Below are positions 16,996-25,561 of a stretch of DNA of 64,000 nucleotides, piece after piece (positions within the stretch are counted from its first letter, which is position 1; each line of letters opens with the position of its first letter). The notes beneath the pieces are model-generated. The model was not told where the DNA came from. It was given only the letters and a program-made list of their open reading frames with translations, and made no database searches. Location: positions 2,891,784 through 2,955,783 of the forward strand of contig NZ_JAMDLG010000001.1 of assembly GCF_023721715.1 (NCBI RefSeq). Reading direction: 5' to 3'. The DNA is from Parasegetibacter sp. NRK P23. Its GTDB lineage: Bacteria; Bacteroidota; Bacteroidia; Chitinophagales; Chitinophagaceae. The position numbers and the translations under genes were made by a program.

Positions 16996-18483
16996 ATGAG
17001 TTTGTTTTTAAAGAAGCCCATCAGCAGCCTGATGGATGAGGCCCGTGAAACCGGTGAGCACTCATTAAAACGCACGCTGGGCGGATGGGGACTCGTGGCC
17101 CTCGGTATCGGAGCCATTATTGGCGCCGGATTATTTGTAAGAACAGCAGCGGCGGCGGCCCAGAATGCTGGTCCTTCCGTTACGCTCGGTTTTATCCTCG
17201 CCGCTGTCGGCTGTGCTTTCGCAGGACTTTGTTACGCGGAACTTTCTTCTTCCATTCCCATCTCCGGTAGCGCTTACACTTATACTTACGCCACCATGGG
17301 CGAATTCCTCGCGTGGATCATCGGCTGGGACCTGGTACTGGAATACGCTGTAGGCGCGGCCACCGTTGGCATCGCCTGGAGCGAGTACCTCAACAACCTG
17401 CTGGTGGAAGTACTTAATATGAGTCCGATTCCTTACGAATGGTGCCACTCTCCTTTCCAGACCTCTGTTGACGGCGTAAGCGGCATCATCAACCTGCCTG
17501 CGCTTGGCATCGTTACAGCGATTAGCTTGCTGCTCATTAAAGGTACCCAGGAATCCGCTTTCGTGAACAACCTGATCGTGATTACTAAAGTAACCATCGT
17601 TGTACTCATCATCGCTTTGGGATGGGGTTTCATCAACGCCGACAACCATACCCCCTACATTCCTGAAGCCACCAAATACACCGATCACCAGGGCATTACA
17701 CACAGCTTCGGTGGCATTATGGGTATTCTCGGCGCGGCAGGAACGGTATTTTTCGCCTTCATCGGCTTCGATGCCGTGAGCACGGCCGCACAGGAAACGA
17801 AAAATCCGAAGAAAGACATGCCCTTCGGTATCCTTGGTTCCCTTATCGTTTGTACCATCCTCTATATTCTCTTCGCCCACGTACTCACTGGTCTGGCCCC
17901 GGTAGAATTCTTCCGCGATCCAACCAAAGGTGGTGAAGCCTCCGTAGTGGCAGCCATCAGGGAATTCATGCCCGGATACGGATGGTTGAGCAAATCAGTA
18001 ACCGTGGCTATTCTAGCCGGTTTCTCCTCTGTAATCCTCGTAATGCTCTTAGGGCAAAGTCGTGTATTCTTCTCCATGAGTAAAGACGGACTGCTCCCTA
18101 AAACTTTCAGCGAAGTGCACCCCAAATACAAAACCCCTTACAAAGGAAACCTCGTGATCCTGTTGCTGGTGGCCCTTTTCGCGGCCTTCGTTCCCGGTGA
18201 TGTGGTTGGTCACATGACCAGCATCGGTACGCTGTTCGCGTTCATCCTGGTTTGTGTGGCGGTGATTATCCTCCGGAAGAAGGAACCTGATATGCCCCGT
18301 CAGTTCAAAACCCCGATGGTACCGTTGTTCCCGATACTAGGCATTCTCGCCTGTACGGCCATGATCTTCGGACTCGGATGGGAAAACTGGGCAAGGCTCG
18401 CGGGATGGCTGGCGCTTGGGTTTATCATCTATTTCGCGTACGGGAAGAAGCATAGTAAGTTGCAGAAAGAAAAGAATAAGTAG
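16996..18483 (+). CDS. APC-family amino acid permease (cationic amino acid transporter type)
   Basis: 495 aa with about 12 to 14 membrane segments. Characteristic APC start: ALGIGAIIGAGLFVRTA, then AELSSSIPISGSAYTYTYATMGE and GFDAVSTAAQETKNPKKDMP. The last segments (PDMPRQFKTPMVPLFPILG) are typical of the CAT (cationic amino acid) branch. Substrate not determined. It is divergent from the DAACS gene, 184 bp away, and followed by a strong terminator. Confidence 0.92.
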   Translation: MSLFLKKPISSLMDEARETGEHSLKRTLGGWGLVALGIGAIIGAGLFVRTAAAAAQNAGPSVTLGFILAAVGCAFAGLCYAELSSSIPISGSAYTYTYATMGEFLAWIIGWDLVLEYAVGAATVGIAWSEYLNNLLVEVLNMSPIPYEWCHSPFQTSVDGVSGIINLPALGIVTAISLLLIKGTQESAFVNNLIVITKVTIVVLIIALGWGFINADNHTPYIPEATKYTDHQGITHSFGGIMGILGAAGTVFFAFIGFDAVSTAAQETKNPKKDMPFGILGSLIVCTILYILFAHVLTGLAPVEFFRDPTKGGEASVVAAIREFMPGYGWLSKSVTVAILAGFSSVILVMLLGQSRVFFSMSKDGLLPKTFSEVHPKYKTPYKGNLVILLLVALFAAFVPGDVVGHMTSIGTLFAFILVCVAVIILRKKEPDMPRQFKTPMVPLFPILGILACTAMIFGLGWENWARLAGWLALGFIIYFAYGKKHSKLQKEKNK

Positions 18484-18521
18484 TTTTTTCACGCTTTACT
18501 TTGTAACTCGCAAAATAACAG

Positions 18522-18557
18522 GAGCCGCTTTCAGGATATGGGAGCGGCTCTTTTTTT
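18522..18557 (+). terminator. Rho-independent terminator after the APC permease
   Basis: 8-bp stem GAGCCGCT (18522-18529) and AGCGGCTC (18543-18550), followed by TTTTTTTC. Confidence 0.88.
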
Positions 18558-18728
18558 CACGCGATTGCTTTGTGCTGCGCACTTCGCAACGTAAGGGAGC
18601 ACTGCTTCCTGCTTCGTTCCTCGCAGCATCGCAGGACGCAAGGCCTTGGTGGGTTGGGGAGATTTCTTTGAACGAAGATATTTTTGTTTCTCGCCACGAC
18701 GCAGCGACGCAACGTTGGACGCTGATGT
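18553..18728. repeat. Family B dispersed repeat, long copy
   Basis: Carries TTTCACGCGATTGCTT, TTCGCAACGTAAGGGAGC, CTGCTTCGTTCCTCGCAGC, GACGCAAGGCCTTGG and CTCGCCACGACGCAGCGACG. The 18484-19004 gap (520 bp) holds this copy, an inverted copy at 18845-18958 and about 115 bp of unique sequence. I see no gene in it. Confidence 0.75.
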
Positions 18729-18844
18729 GATTTCCTGCTTACTGACTAATACAAGCTTGCTATTTTTTGTGGCTAATCGTAAACAACCCTGATCTTTCCG
18801 GTTTGGGCGTTTTTCGAACTTAATCAACAATCTTTCATTCAACA

Positions 18845-18958
18845 GCCCGTTGCGTCACCGCGTCGTTGCGAGAAATAAAAAATACGCATCCCTTACTAAA
18901 GCCAGCAAAACACAAACAACGCTTTGCGTCCCCGCTCCTTTGCGTCTTTGCGTGAAAA
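18845..18958. repeat. Family B dispersed repeat, inverted copy before yebC
   Basis: Carries TTGCGTCACCGCGTCGTTGC and TTTGCGTCCCCGCTCC, then CTTTGCGTCTTTGCGTGAAA, the reverse complement of the family B words seen after mdh. Its end provides the -33 element of the yebC promoter. Confidence 0.75.
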
Positions 18959-18969
18959 CAGTAAATTTG
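18939..18969 (+). promoter_or_regulatory. Promoter of the yebC-like gene, partly repeat-derived
   Basis: -33 TTTG (18939-18942), 19-bp spacer, -7 TAAATTTG (18962-18969). The upstream half lies inside the family B repeat. The leader to the ATG at 19005 is about 30 nt. Confidence 0.7.
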
Positions 18970-19004
18970 CCCTCTCAACAATAAAAACCCGCAAAAAAAC
19001 ATAG

Positions 19005-19730
19005 ATGGGACGCATATTTGAAGTAAGAAAATCCACCATGTTCGCCCGTTGGGACCGCATGGCCAAGCAATTCACCCGTATCGGAAAAGAGATCGTGATC
19101 GCCGTAAAAGCCGGAGGCCCCGATCCCGCCACCAACCCTACCCTCCGCCGGTGCTACCTGAACGCCAAGGCCGTAAACATGCCGAAGGACCGCGTGGAAG
19201 CCGCCATCAAAAGGGCGATGGGAAAGGATACCAGCAACTACGATGAGATTTTGTATGAAGGATACGGTCCCCATGGCGTGGCTATTCTCGTGGAAACGGC
19301 CACCGACAACCATGTGCGCACCGTGGCTAACGTGAAAGCCATCTTCAACAAAGGAAACGGCGCACTGGGCAACAGCAACAGCGTAAGTTTTCAGTTCAAA
19401 AAAATGGGCGTTTTCAAACTGGCCCTCGCCGATAACATCTCCGCTGAAGACCTCGAACTCGAACTCATAGATTTCGGGCTGGAAGAACTGGGCGAAGGAA
19501 CCGGCGAGAATGGCGAAGAAGTGCTGGTGCTGCGTTGCGCGTTTACCGATTTCGGCAACCTGCAAAAAGCGCTCGAAGACCGTGGCATCACCCCTATCAG
19601 CAGTGAACTGGAATGGATCCCCACCACCACCGTTGAACTGGATGAAGAAAAAGCGCAGGAACTACTGAAGCTGGTAGACAAACTGGAACAGGATGAAGAT
19701 GTGCAGAAGGTGTTCCACAATTTAGCTTAG
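19005..19730 (+). CDS. YebC/PmpR/TACO1-family protein
   Basis: 241 aa, the normal length. Family features: [36 protein letters not shown] (about residues 36-71), [28 protein letters not shown], and a C-terminal acidic domain ([32 protein letters not shown]). The first 30 residues ([20 protein letters not shown]) differ from the AGHSKWANIKHRK start of most family members, a variant usual in Bacteroidota. The family includes a transcriptional regulator and translation factors that relieve stalling at proline runs; which applies here is not known. Confidence 0.93.
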   Translation: MGRIFEVRKSTMFARWDRMAKQFTRIGKEIVIAVKAGGPDPATNPTLRRCYLNAKAVNMPKDRVEAAIKRAMGKDTSNYDEILYEGYGPHGVAILVETATDNHVRTVANVKAIFNKGNGALGNSNSVSFQFKKMGVFKLALADNISAEDLELELIDFGLEELGEGTGENGEEVLVLRCAFTDFGNLQKALEDRGITPISSELEWIPTTTVELDEEKAQELLKLVDKLEQDEDVQKVFHNLA

Positions 19731-19734
19731 AAAA

Positions 19735-19765
19735 TTTTGAATGATGAATGATGGATTTTGAATTA
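19735..19765. repeat. Family A intergenic repeat copy
   Basis: TTTTGAATGATGAATGATGG and ATTTTGAATTA just after the yebC-like stop codon. An opposed copy (CATCATCTAACATTC, AAAATTCC) lies at 19834-19859, flanking the terminator. Confidence 0.7.
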
Positions 19766-19794
19766 AAAGACTAATTGGTAAATACCTGATATGT

Positions 19795-19827
19795 AAAACG
19801 GCGTGCTGAAGTTCAACACGCCGTTTT
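19795..19827. terminator. Bidirectional terminator between convergent genes
   Basis: Perfect 11-bp stem AAAACGGCGTG (19795-19805) and CACGCCGTTTT (19817-19827). It serves the yebC-like gene on the plus strand and the ketoacid dehydrogenase gene on the minus strand. Confidence 0.88.
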
Positions 19828-19861
19828 AATATTAATTCATCATCTAACATTCAAAATTCCC

Positions 19862-22258
19862 CTACTCTCCCATCATCTCCATCACCACGTCTACCACATC
19901 TTCCATATTGGGTTTACTGAAATAGTCGCCATCGCTTCCGTAGGCGGGACGATGCGCTTTCGCGGTAAGGGTGCGCGGGGCCACATCCAGCCAGCGGTAA
20001 CCGCCCTGTTCTTCCATCACCTTATTGAACATATAAGCGGCGGCGCCTCCGGGCACATCTTCATCAATAAAAATGATCCGGTTCGTTTTTTTGAGCGAGT
20101 CCAGTATCTTATGACCGGTATCGAAGGGCAATAAGGTTTGCACGTCAACAATTTCACAACTGATCCCATGTTCTTCCAGCACGGTGGCCGCCTCCGCGAT
20201 GATGCGCAGCATAGAACCGTAAGACACAATGGTGATATCCGTTCCTTCACGCAGCACTTCCGGCACGCCGAGCGGCACCCGGAACTCCAGCAGGTTCGAC
20301 GGCATTTTCTCCTTCAAACGGTATCCGTTCAGGCACTCGATCACAATGGCGGGATCGTTGCCCTGTAATAAAGTATTGTAGAATCCTGCGGCCTGCACCA
20401 TATTACGGGGCACGCAAACATGCATTCCGCGCAACGAATTTACGATCATACCCATGGGAGATCCGCTGTGCCAGATACCTTCCAGCCGGTGACCACGGGT
20501 CCGCACGATCAACGGCACACTCTGCAACCCTTTTGTCCTGTAATGTGTGGTGGCCACATCGTCGCTCAGGGTCTGGAGGCCGTATAAAAGGTAGTCGAGG
20601 TATTGTATCTCGGCGATGGGTCTTAACCCGCGAAGGGCCATTCCAAGGCCTTGCCCCATGATGGTCTGTTCGCGTATACCGGTATCGAAGATGCGTTCTT
20701 TTCCATGTTTCTCCTGCAAGCCGGCAAAGCCCTGGTTCACGTCTCCGATATGGCCCACATCTTCTCCAAAGGCCACTACTTTGGGGTTGGCGGCGAACAG
20801 TTCGTCGAAATACCGGTTCAGCACCTCGTACCCGTTCAACATGGGTGCGTTGGGCGAAAAAACAGGATCGATGCCCGTTATTTTCCCCACCTGCTTCGGT
20901 GATTCGTCGTAGAGGTGACTATTGTATTGCGTGTATTCCCTTTGCTTCAGTTCCTCGTACCAGGAAACTATAGGATAATTTTGCGCTTCTTTTCCTGCGG
21001 AACGTATTGCCTTGTGCAACCCGCTCAGCACATCGCGGCGCACGGGTTCACGGTTGGTGCGGAGTTCCTGGATGGCTTTGGCAATAGTTCCTTTGGCGTC
21101 CAGTTCAGCGGTTACAAGCTCTTCCATTACCGCGACAGATTTTTCCACCATGGCCTTCAGTGGTGTACTGTACTTTTCCCAGGCGCGGTTCTTACTCTCA
21201 CGTACATGCTCCCGCGCAGCTCTTTCCAACTGCTCCAGCTCTTCTGAAGACGCCAGCGCGTTGGTGAGCAACCATTCCCGGAATTTCTTCAACCCATCCC
21301 ATTCACGCTCCCAGGCGAGGCGGTCGGAAGATTTATAACGCTCATGACTACCCGAAGTGGAATGTCCCTGTGGCTGCGTAATTTCCTCCACATGGAACAA
21401 GGCCGGAATATGTGTATCACGGATCTTCTGGATGGCTTCTTCGAACAGCTCGCACATGCCCGCGTAATCCCATCCTTTCACCCGGTAAATATCAATGCCG
21501 TTGGTATTTTCTCTTTTCTGCATGCCCTTCATGGCTTCAGAAATAGAGCCCTTCGTGGTCTGGTATTCTTTGGGAACGGAAATGCCGTACCCATCATCCC
21601 ATACGAAAACAGCGAGGGGAATTTGTAGTACACCAGCGGCGTTCATTGCCTCCCAGAAATGTCCTTCTGAAGTGGAGGCATCGCCAATAGTGCAAAAACA
21701 AACCTCGTTGCCATCGGAGGAAAGATTCGGAAACCGCTTCAAAGCATCCACTTTCCTAAACATTCTTGAAGCATAAGCCATACCCAATGCGCGTGGCATC
21801 TGGGCCGCGGTGGGCGCGATGCCCCCGGTAATATTTTTCCTGTTGATCAGGTCCAGCAGTTCTCCGTTTTCATCCATCATCCTGGTAGCGAAATGGGAGT
21901 TCATCTGCCTTCCTGCACTGAAAGGATCGTTATCTTGATTGGGATCGGCATACAACTGGGAGAAAAACTGCTCCACGGTCGCGATCTCGGTAGCGAAGGC
22001 GAAAGTCTGGTCGCGGTAATAACCCGCATAAAAATCACCAGGCTGGAAGAACTTGGCCATGGCCACCTGGGGCACTTCCTTGCCATCGCCGAAAATGCCG
22101 AATTTGGCCTTCCCGGTCAGCACCTCTTTTCGCCCCAGCAAGCTGGCTTCCCTGCTTTCAACAGCAACCCTGTAATCGCTTAGTACGGCCTCCCGGAACC
22201 TGTCGAACGACAGTTTTTCACCGGCAAGCACTTCGTTCTGATGCGTCAAGTTTTCCAT
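19862..22258 (-). CDS. Branched-chain/2-oxoacid dehydrogenase E1, alpha and beta subunits fused
   Basis: 798 aa. The N-terminal half (about 1-400) is the E1 alpha subunit, with thiamine-diphosphate motif CTIGDASTSEGHFWEAMN and the phosphorylation-loop region TQPQGHSTSGSHERY. The C-terminal half (about 460-798) is the E1 beta subunit: FGEDVGHIGDVNQGFAGL, EIQYLDYLLYGLQTLSDD, a potassium/interface region RTRGHRLEGIWHSG and the C-terminal DVQTLLPFD domain. It decarboxylates a branched-chain or related 2-oxoacid and passes the acyl group to E2 lipoate. The alpha-beta fusion is common in Bacteroidota. Neither E2 nor E3 is nearby. It is divergent from the DUF1573 pair. Confidence 0.93.
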   Translation of the reverse strand: MENLTHQNEVLAGEKLSFDRFREAVLSDYRVAVESREASLLGRKEVLTGKAKFGIFGDGKEVPQVAMAKFFQPGDFYAGYYRDQTFAFATEIATVEQFFSQLYADPNQDNDPFSAGRQMNSHFATRMMDENGELLDLINRKNITGGIAPTAAQMPRALGMAYASRMFRKVDALKRFPNLSSDGNEVCFCTIGDASTSEGHFWEAMNAAGVLQIPLAVFVWDDGYGISVPKEYQTTKGSISEAMKGMQKRENTNGIDIYRVKGWDYAGMCELFEEAIQKIRDTHIPALFHVEEITQPQGHSTSGSHERYKSSDRLAWEREWDGLKKFREWLLTNALASSEELEQLERAAREHVRESKNRAWEKYSTPLKAMVEKSVAVMEELVTAELDAKGTIAKAIQELRTNREPVRRDVLSGLHKAIRSAGKEAQNYPIVSWYEELKQREYTQYNSHLYDESPKQVGKITGIDPVFSPNAPMLNGYEVLNRYFDELFAANPKVVAFGEDVGHIGDVNQGFAGLQEKHGKERIFDTGIREQTIMGQGLGMALRGLRPIAEIQYLDYLLYGLQTLSDDVATTHYRTKGLQSVPLIVRTRGHRLEGIWHSGSPMGMIVNSLRGMHVCVPRNMVQAAGFYNTLLQGNDPAIVIECLNGYRLKEKMPSNLLEFRVPLGVPEVLREGTDITIVSYGSMLRIIAEAATVLEEHGISCEIVDVQTLLPFDTGHKILDSLKKTNRIIFIDEDVPGGAAAYMFNKVMEEQGGYRWLDVAPRTLTAKAHRPAYGSDGDYFSKPNMEDVVDVVMEMMGE

Positions 22259-22428
22259 GATGCAAAGCTAAATCAATTTTTTTTACTGAATTCCGCCCGT
22301 AAAAGGACGAATTTTTCCTGAAAAAACAATAAAAACAACTGGTTTTTGTTAAATATAGGATGGATAGTGCCTGTGGGTATGTGCCTATATTGAAAATACT
22401 TAATTTTGATGGAATGATAACCGGACAA

Positions 22429-22884
22429 ATGAAAAAACTACTTTCCATAACCGCCACCATTTGTATACTTTCTATAAATGGATTGATGGCGCAAAGCAAT
22501 GCCGCCGCAGTAAAAAAGGAAACCATCGCATTTTCTGAGCAAACATTTGATTTCGGAAAAATCCCGATGGGAAGGCCTGTGACACATACTTTTACGATCA
22601 CAAACAATGGAACGGATTCGCTTTACCTGGAGAACGTAACCGCTTCCTGCGGCTGTACCACGCCCGTATGGAAAAAAGACCCGGTAGCGCCTGGCGCTTC
22701 CACCAAAATAGAAGTTGGATATAACGCTGCGGCGGAAGGCGCCTTCGACAAACCTGTTACCATTTACTACAATAAAGGCGCCATGTCACAACTTTCAGTA
22801 AAAGGAAGTGTTTACATGCGCAATGCTACGCCTGTTCCCGCAAACGCGGCCGTGGCCAACCTGAAACAATTAAACTGGAAATAA
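22429..22884 (+). CDS. Exported DUF1573 protein (first of a pair)
   Basis: 151 aa from the ATG that starts a signal peptide (KKLLSITATICILSINGLMAQ); a longer frame to 22360 is less likely. The rest is one DUF1573 domain of immunoglobulin-like fold: FSEQTFDFGKIPMGRPVTHTFTITNNG, then ASCGCTTPVWKKDPVAPG with the conserved CGC pair, then VGYNAAAEGAFDKPVTI. Function unknown; the family is widespread and envelope-associated in Bacteroidota. A paralogue follows 62 bp downstream. Confidence 0.88.
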   Translation: MKKLLSITATICILSINGLMAQSNAAAVKKETIAFSEQTFDFGKIPMGRPVTHTFTITNNGTDSLYLENVTASCGCTTPVWKKDPVAPGASTKIEVGYNAAAEGAFDKPVTIYYNKGAMSQLSVKGSVYMRNATPVPANAAVANLKQLNWK

Positions 22885-22946
22885 CACTTCCATTGCAACA
22901 CAATGGGAAAAACATACATCTAACTAACCTAATAAAAAAGCAAGCA

Positions 22947-23333
22947 ATGAAACAAGCAATTCTCGCCTTCCTATTTTTCGCCGTTGGGTTCGTAGCACAG
23001 GCACAAACAAAAGCGCCCGAGGTGATCAAGTTCGTGGAAACAAAACACAACTTTGGAAAGATCAAGCAAGGCGTTCCGGTTGAATATGAATTCAAGTTCA
23101 CCAATGTGAGCGGCAAACCTGTTATCATCGAAAATGCACTTGCAAGTTGCGGCTGCACTACGCCAACCTGGCCACAACAACCCATCATGAACGGCAAAAC
23201 CGGCACCATTAAAGCAGGCTTCAACGCCGCGGCTCCCGGCCCGTTCGATAAAACCATCACGGTAAAAATCAAAGGCGTTCAACTTCCCGTAGAAGTGAGG
23301 ATTTCAGGAGAAGTGGTTGCCGGAGGGAAGTAG
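22947..23333 (+). CDS. Exported DUF1573 protein (second of a pair)
   Basis: 128 aa with signal peptide KQAILAFLFFAVGFVAQAQ. DUF1573 core: FVETKHNFGKIKQGVPVEYEFKFTNVSG and ALASCGCTTPTWPQQP, then AGFNAAAPGPFDKTITVKI. It is clearly paralogous to the gene before it (same CGCTTP and A-A-GPFDK signatures), so a tandem duplication is likely. A terminator follows at 23422-23449. Function unknown. Confidence 0.88.
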   Translation: MKQAILAFLFFAVGFVAQAQTKAPEVIKFVETKHNFGKIKQGVPVEYEFKFTNVSGKPVIIENALASCGCTTPTWPQQPIMNGKTGTIKAGFNAAAPGPFDKTITVKIKGVQLPVEVRISGEVVAGGK

Positions 23334-23421
23334 TTTATCATTCGAGATTTTAAATGATGGATGATTAATGCTGGATTGTTCCAGGATTTGTATCATCTGA
23401 ATTTTTGAATAGAATATGCGG

Positions 23422-23449
23422 GGTGTGGCTGAGGCTGCACCTTTTTTTT
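23422..23449 (+). terminator. Terminator after the DUF1573 pair
   Basis: 8-bp stem with two G-U pairs, GGTGTGGC (23422-23429) and GCTGCACC (23434-23441), loop TGAG, followed by eight T residues. Confidence 0.8.
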
Positions 23450-24118
23450 GGCTGTTTCTATTTCTGAACAAGAATAACCGAATACGTTCATTTCAGAAAA
23501 AACACCATCAGACGCTACCACAGGAACACGATTCAAGAACACCTTAATCAGTTAATACGCTTCAGGCGCCTGCAGCCTATGCTGGCAAGTATGGGTTTCA
23601 ATAACACCTATCAGTTAATGCCTCTGAAGCCGGGCGGGGATTCTTGCGTTTGGGAGTGGGTGAAAATCTTCATGTTGAAAAGGTATTTAAACGGAGGAAG
23701 AATTGGTTGAGAAGAATATCGAGAACACGACAAACTTATCTTGGTTCAGAAATCGGTGCCACCGAGGTTGTTTTCCCAACGATGCATCCGTTGAAACACT
23801 GCAGTCCAAACCGTTTTTCATCTCCAGATAAAAGGTGAAAAAACTAGAACTTCCGATCCTATACCCAGCTCGCTTTTTGGAAAATCAATTTGTGCCCGAT
23901 GATTAAGCTGATATCTGTTTACAGAATGGTGCACAACAAAATCGCCTCCAACAAAACACACTACTGAAACACAACCGCTCCCCTTCTATCGCTCTAATTC
24001 TACATCCATCATTCAAAATTCAAAATTTCAGACTTAAAATTTAAGATTACTACACCCGATTCATCCATCAGCTCCCACTATTCATCCAAAATTCAACATT
24101 CAAAATTCAAAATTCAAA
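23450..24118. other. Gene-poor gap, unexplained, ending in family A repeats
   Basis: About 670 bp without a convincing gene; the longest open frame (23644-23838, 64 codons) has no recognisable features. Two degenerate copies of ATCAGTTAAT followed by a TTCAGGC or TGAAGCC word lie about 65 bp apart (near 23548 and 23613). Clear family A repeats fill 23998-24037 and 24080-24118. The section could be decayed coding sequence; that is inference. Confidence 0.5.
23998..24118. repeat. Family A intergenic repeats, two clusters
   Basis: TCTACATCCATCATTC and AAAATTCAAAATTTC at 23998-24037; CATCCAAAATTCAACATTC and three TCAAAATT-type units at 24080-24118. The second cluster runs directly into the -7 element of the aminotransferase gene. 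Confidence 0.75.
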
Positions 24119-24126
24119 TACCTTTG
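24119..24126 (+). promoter_or_regulatory. -7 promoter element almost abutting the aminotransferase start
   Basis: TACCTTTG, a perfect TAnnTTTG, ends 4 nt before the ATG at 24131. If used, transcription would start at or next to the start codon. No good -33 element is visible; the expected position lies in the family A repeat. Confidence 0.55.
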
Positions 24127-24130
24127 CGCC

Positions 24131-25327
24131 ATGCTAACAATCAGCCAACGCGGCTATGAAATGCCCGCCTCACCCATCAGAAAACTTGTTCCTTATGCTG
24201 AACAAGCCAAGAAAAAGGGGCTCACGGTGTTCCACCTGAACATTGGTCAGCCCGATATTGAAACGCCCAAACCGGTATTGGATGCCGTGCGGCACTCCGA
24301 TTTTAAAGTACTGGAATACAGCCACAGCGCAGGCAACGAAAGTTACCGGAAGAAACTGGTGCAGTACTATGCCGGGAAAGGCATTGACGTGAACCACCAG
24401 CAGATCATTGTTACCACAGGTGGTTCCGAAGCCATCCTTTTCGGCTTCATGGCCTGCCTCGATCCGGGCGATGAAGTAATTATCCCCGAACCTTTTTACG
24501 CCAACTACAACGGATTCGCGGTGGAGGCCGGCGTGAAAGTGGTACCGATCACCGCTTCAATTGAAACCGGATTCGCCCTGCCTCCCATCGCCGATTTCGA
24601 ACAAAAAATCACCCCGCGTACCAAAGCCATCATCATTTGCAACCCGAATAACCCTACAGGTTATTTGTACAGCAGGGAAGAACTGGATACCCTGAAGGAG
24701 ATTGTGAAGAAACACAACCTTTACCTGTTCTCTGATGAAGCTTACCGCGAGTTCTGCTATACCGGTACCCATTTCAGCGCGATGCAGCTGGAAGGGATCG
24801 AAGATCATGTATTGCTGATGGACACCATTTCCAAAAGGTACAGCGCATGCGGCGGAAGAATCGGCGCGTTGGTCACCAAAAACCAGGCGGTTCTGGATGC
24901 TGTAATGAAGTTTGCACAGGCCAGGCTCAGCCCCCCTTCCTTCGCACAGATCGCAGGAGAAGCCGCGATTGACCTTCCCGAAAACTATTTTGACACCATT
25001 AAGGAAGAATACCTGAAGCGCAGGGATGCGGTGGTTTCAAGGCTGAACGCCATGCCGGGCGTAACCTGCCCCAATCCGGGCGGCGCTTTTTACGCGGTAG
25101 TGGAACTTCCTATCTCAGACTCGGACCATTTCTGCCAGTGGCTGCTGGAATCTTTCGAACACAACGGCGCCACAGTAATGATGGCCCCTGCAACCGGGTT
25201 CTATCAAACGCCGGGACTGGGTAAAAAAGAAGTCCGGATCGCTTATGTACTGAACGAGGATGCCATTCATAAAGCCATGGACTGCCTGGAAGCAGCACTG
25301 AAAGTGTACCCGGGAAGAACGTTATAA
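24131..25327 (+). CDS. PLP-dependent aminotransferase, class I (aspartate aminotransferase-like)
   Basis: 398 aa. Fold type I aminotransferase: HLNIGQPDIETP, TTGGSEAILFGF (cofactor phosphate loop), NPNNPTGYLYS (Asn174), DEAYREFCY (Asp202 and Tyr205 on the pyridine ring), and the Schiff-base Lys235 in DTISKRYSACGGRIG, then PGGAFYAVVELP. It moves amino groups between an amino acid and 2-oxoglutarate or another 2-oxoacid; the exact donor is not fixed by sequence. Start codon chosen because the TACCTTTG element lies just before it. A terminator follows. Confidence 0.92.
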   Translation: MLTISQRGYEMPASPIRKLVPYAEQAKKKGLTVFHLNIGQPDIETPKPVLDAVRHSDFKVLEYSHSAGNESYRKKLVQYYAGKGIDVNHQQIIVTTGGSEAILFGFMACLDPGDEVIIPEPFYANYNGFAVEAGVKVVPITASIETGFALPPIADFEQKITPRTKAIIICNPNNPTGYLYSREELDTLKEIVKKHNLYLFSDEAYREFCYTGTHFSAMQLEGIEDHVLLMDTISKRYSACGGRIGALVTKNQAVLDAVMKFAQARLSPPSFAQIAGEAAIDLPENYFDTIKEEYLKRRDAVVSRLNAMPGVTCPNPGGAFYAVVELPISDSDHFCQWLLESFEHNGATVMMAPATGFYQTPGLGKKEVRIAYVLNEDAIHKAMDCLEAALKVYPGRTL

Positions 25328-25348
25328 TAAATTTCATTTCATCTCCTC

Positions 25349-25380
25349 AACCGGCCATCAGCAGTGGCCGGTTTTCTTTT
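25349..25380 (+). terminator. Rho-independent terminator after the aminotransferase
   Basis: 9-bp stem AACCGGCCA (25349-25357) and TGGCCGGTT (25365-25373), then TTCTTTT. Confidence 0.88.
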
Positions 25381-25561
25381 ACCTCAACAAACACATATAA
25401 TTTAAAAATAATCTAATTATTTTTTAATCAAATATTCGTTTTTAAATTGAATAGCTTCTAAAATCTCACATTAGCGTAAAAAATATTTATCTGTTATAAA
25501 AGTTTTACTTTTCTTTGCTTCATCATCATCAAGCTGAACAGACTTTAATATCTACGCAACT

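Noticed and set aside
18531-18842. A 103-codon frame between the APC permease and yebC
   Set aside because: Most of it is the family B repeat read in frame plus the permease terminator. No homologous feature is visible.
23644-23838. A 64-codon frame in the gap before the aminotransferase
   Set aside because: It is short, has no start signal or motif, and sits in a repeat-rich gap.
25380-25561. A regulatory RNA or sigma-54 promoter ahead of amt
   Set aside because: The gap is AT-rich, but no -24/-12 GG and GC pair and no stable conserved structure could be read by eye.
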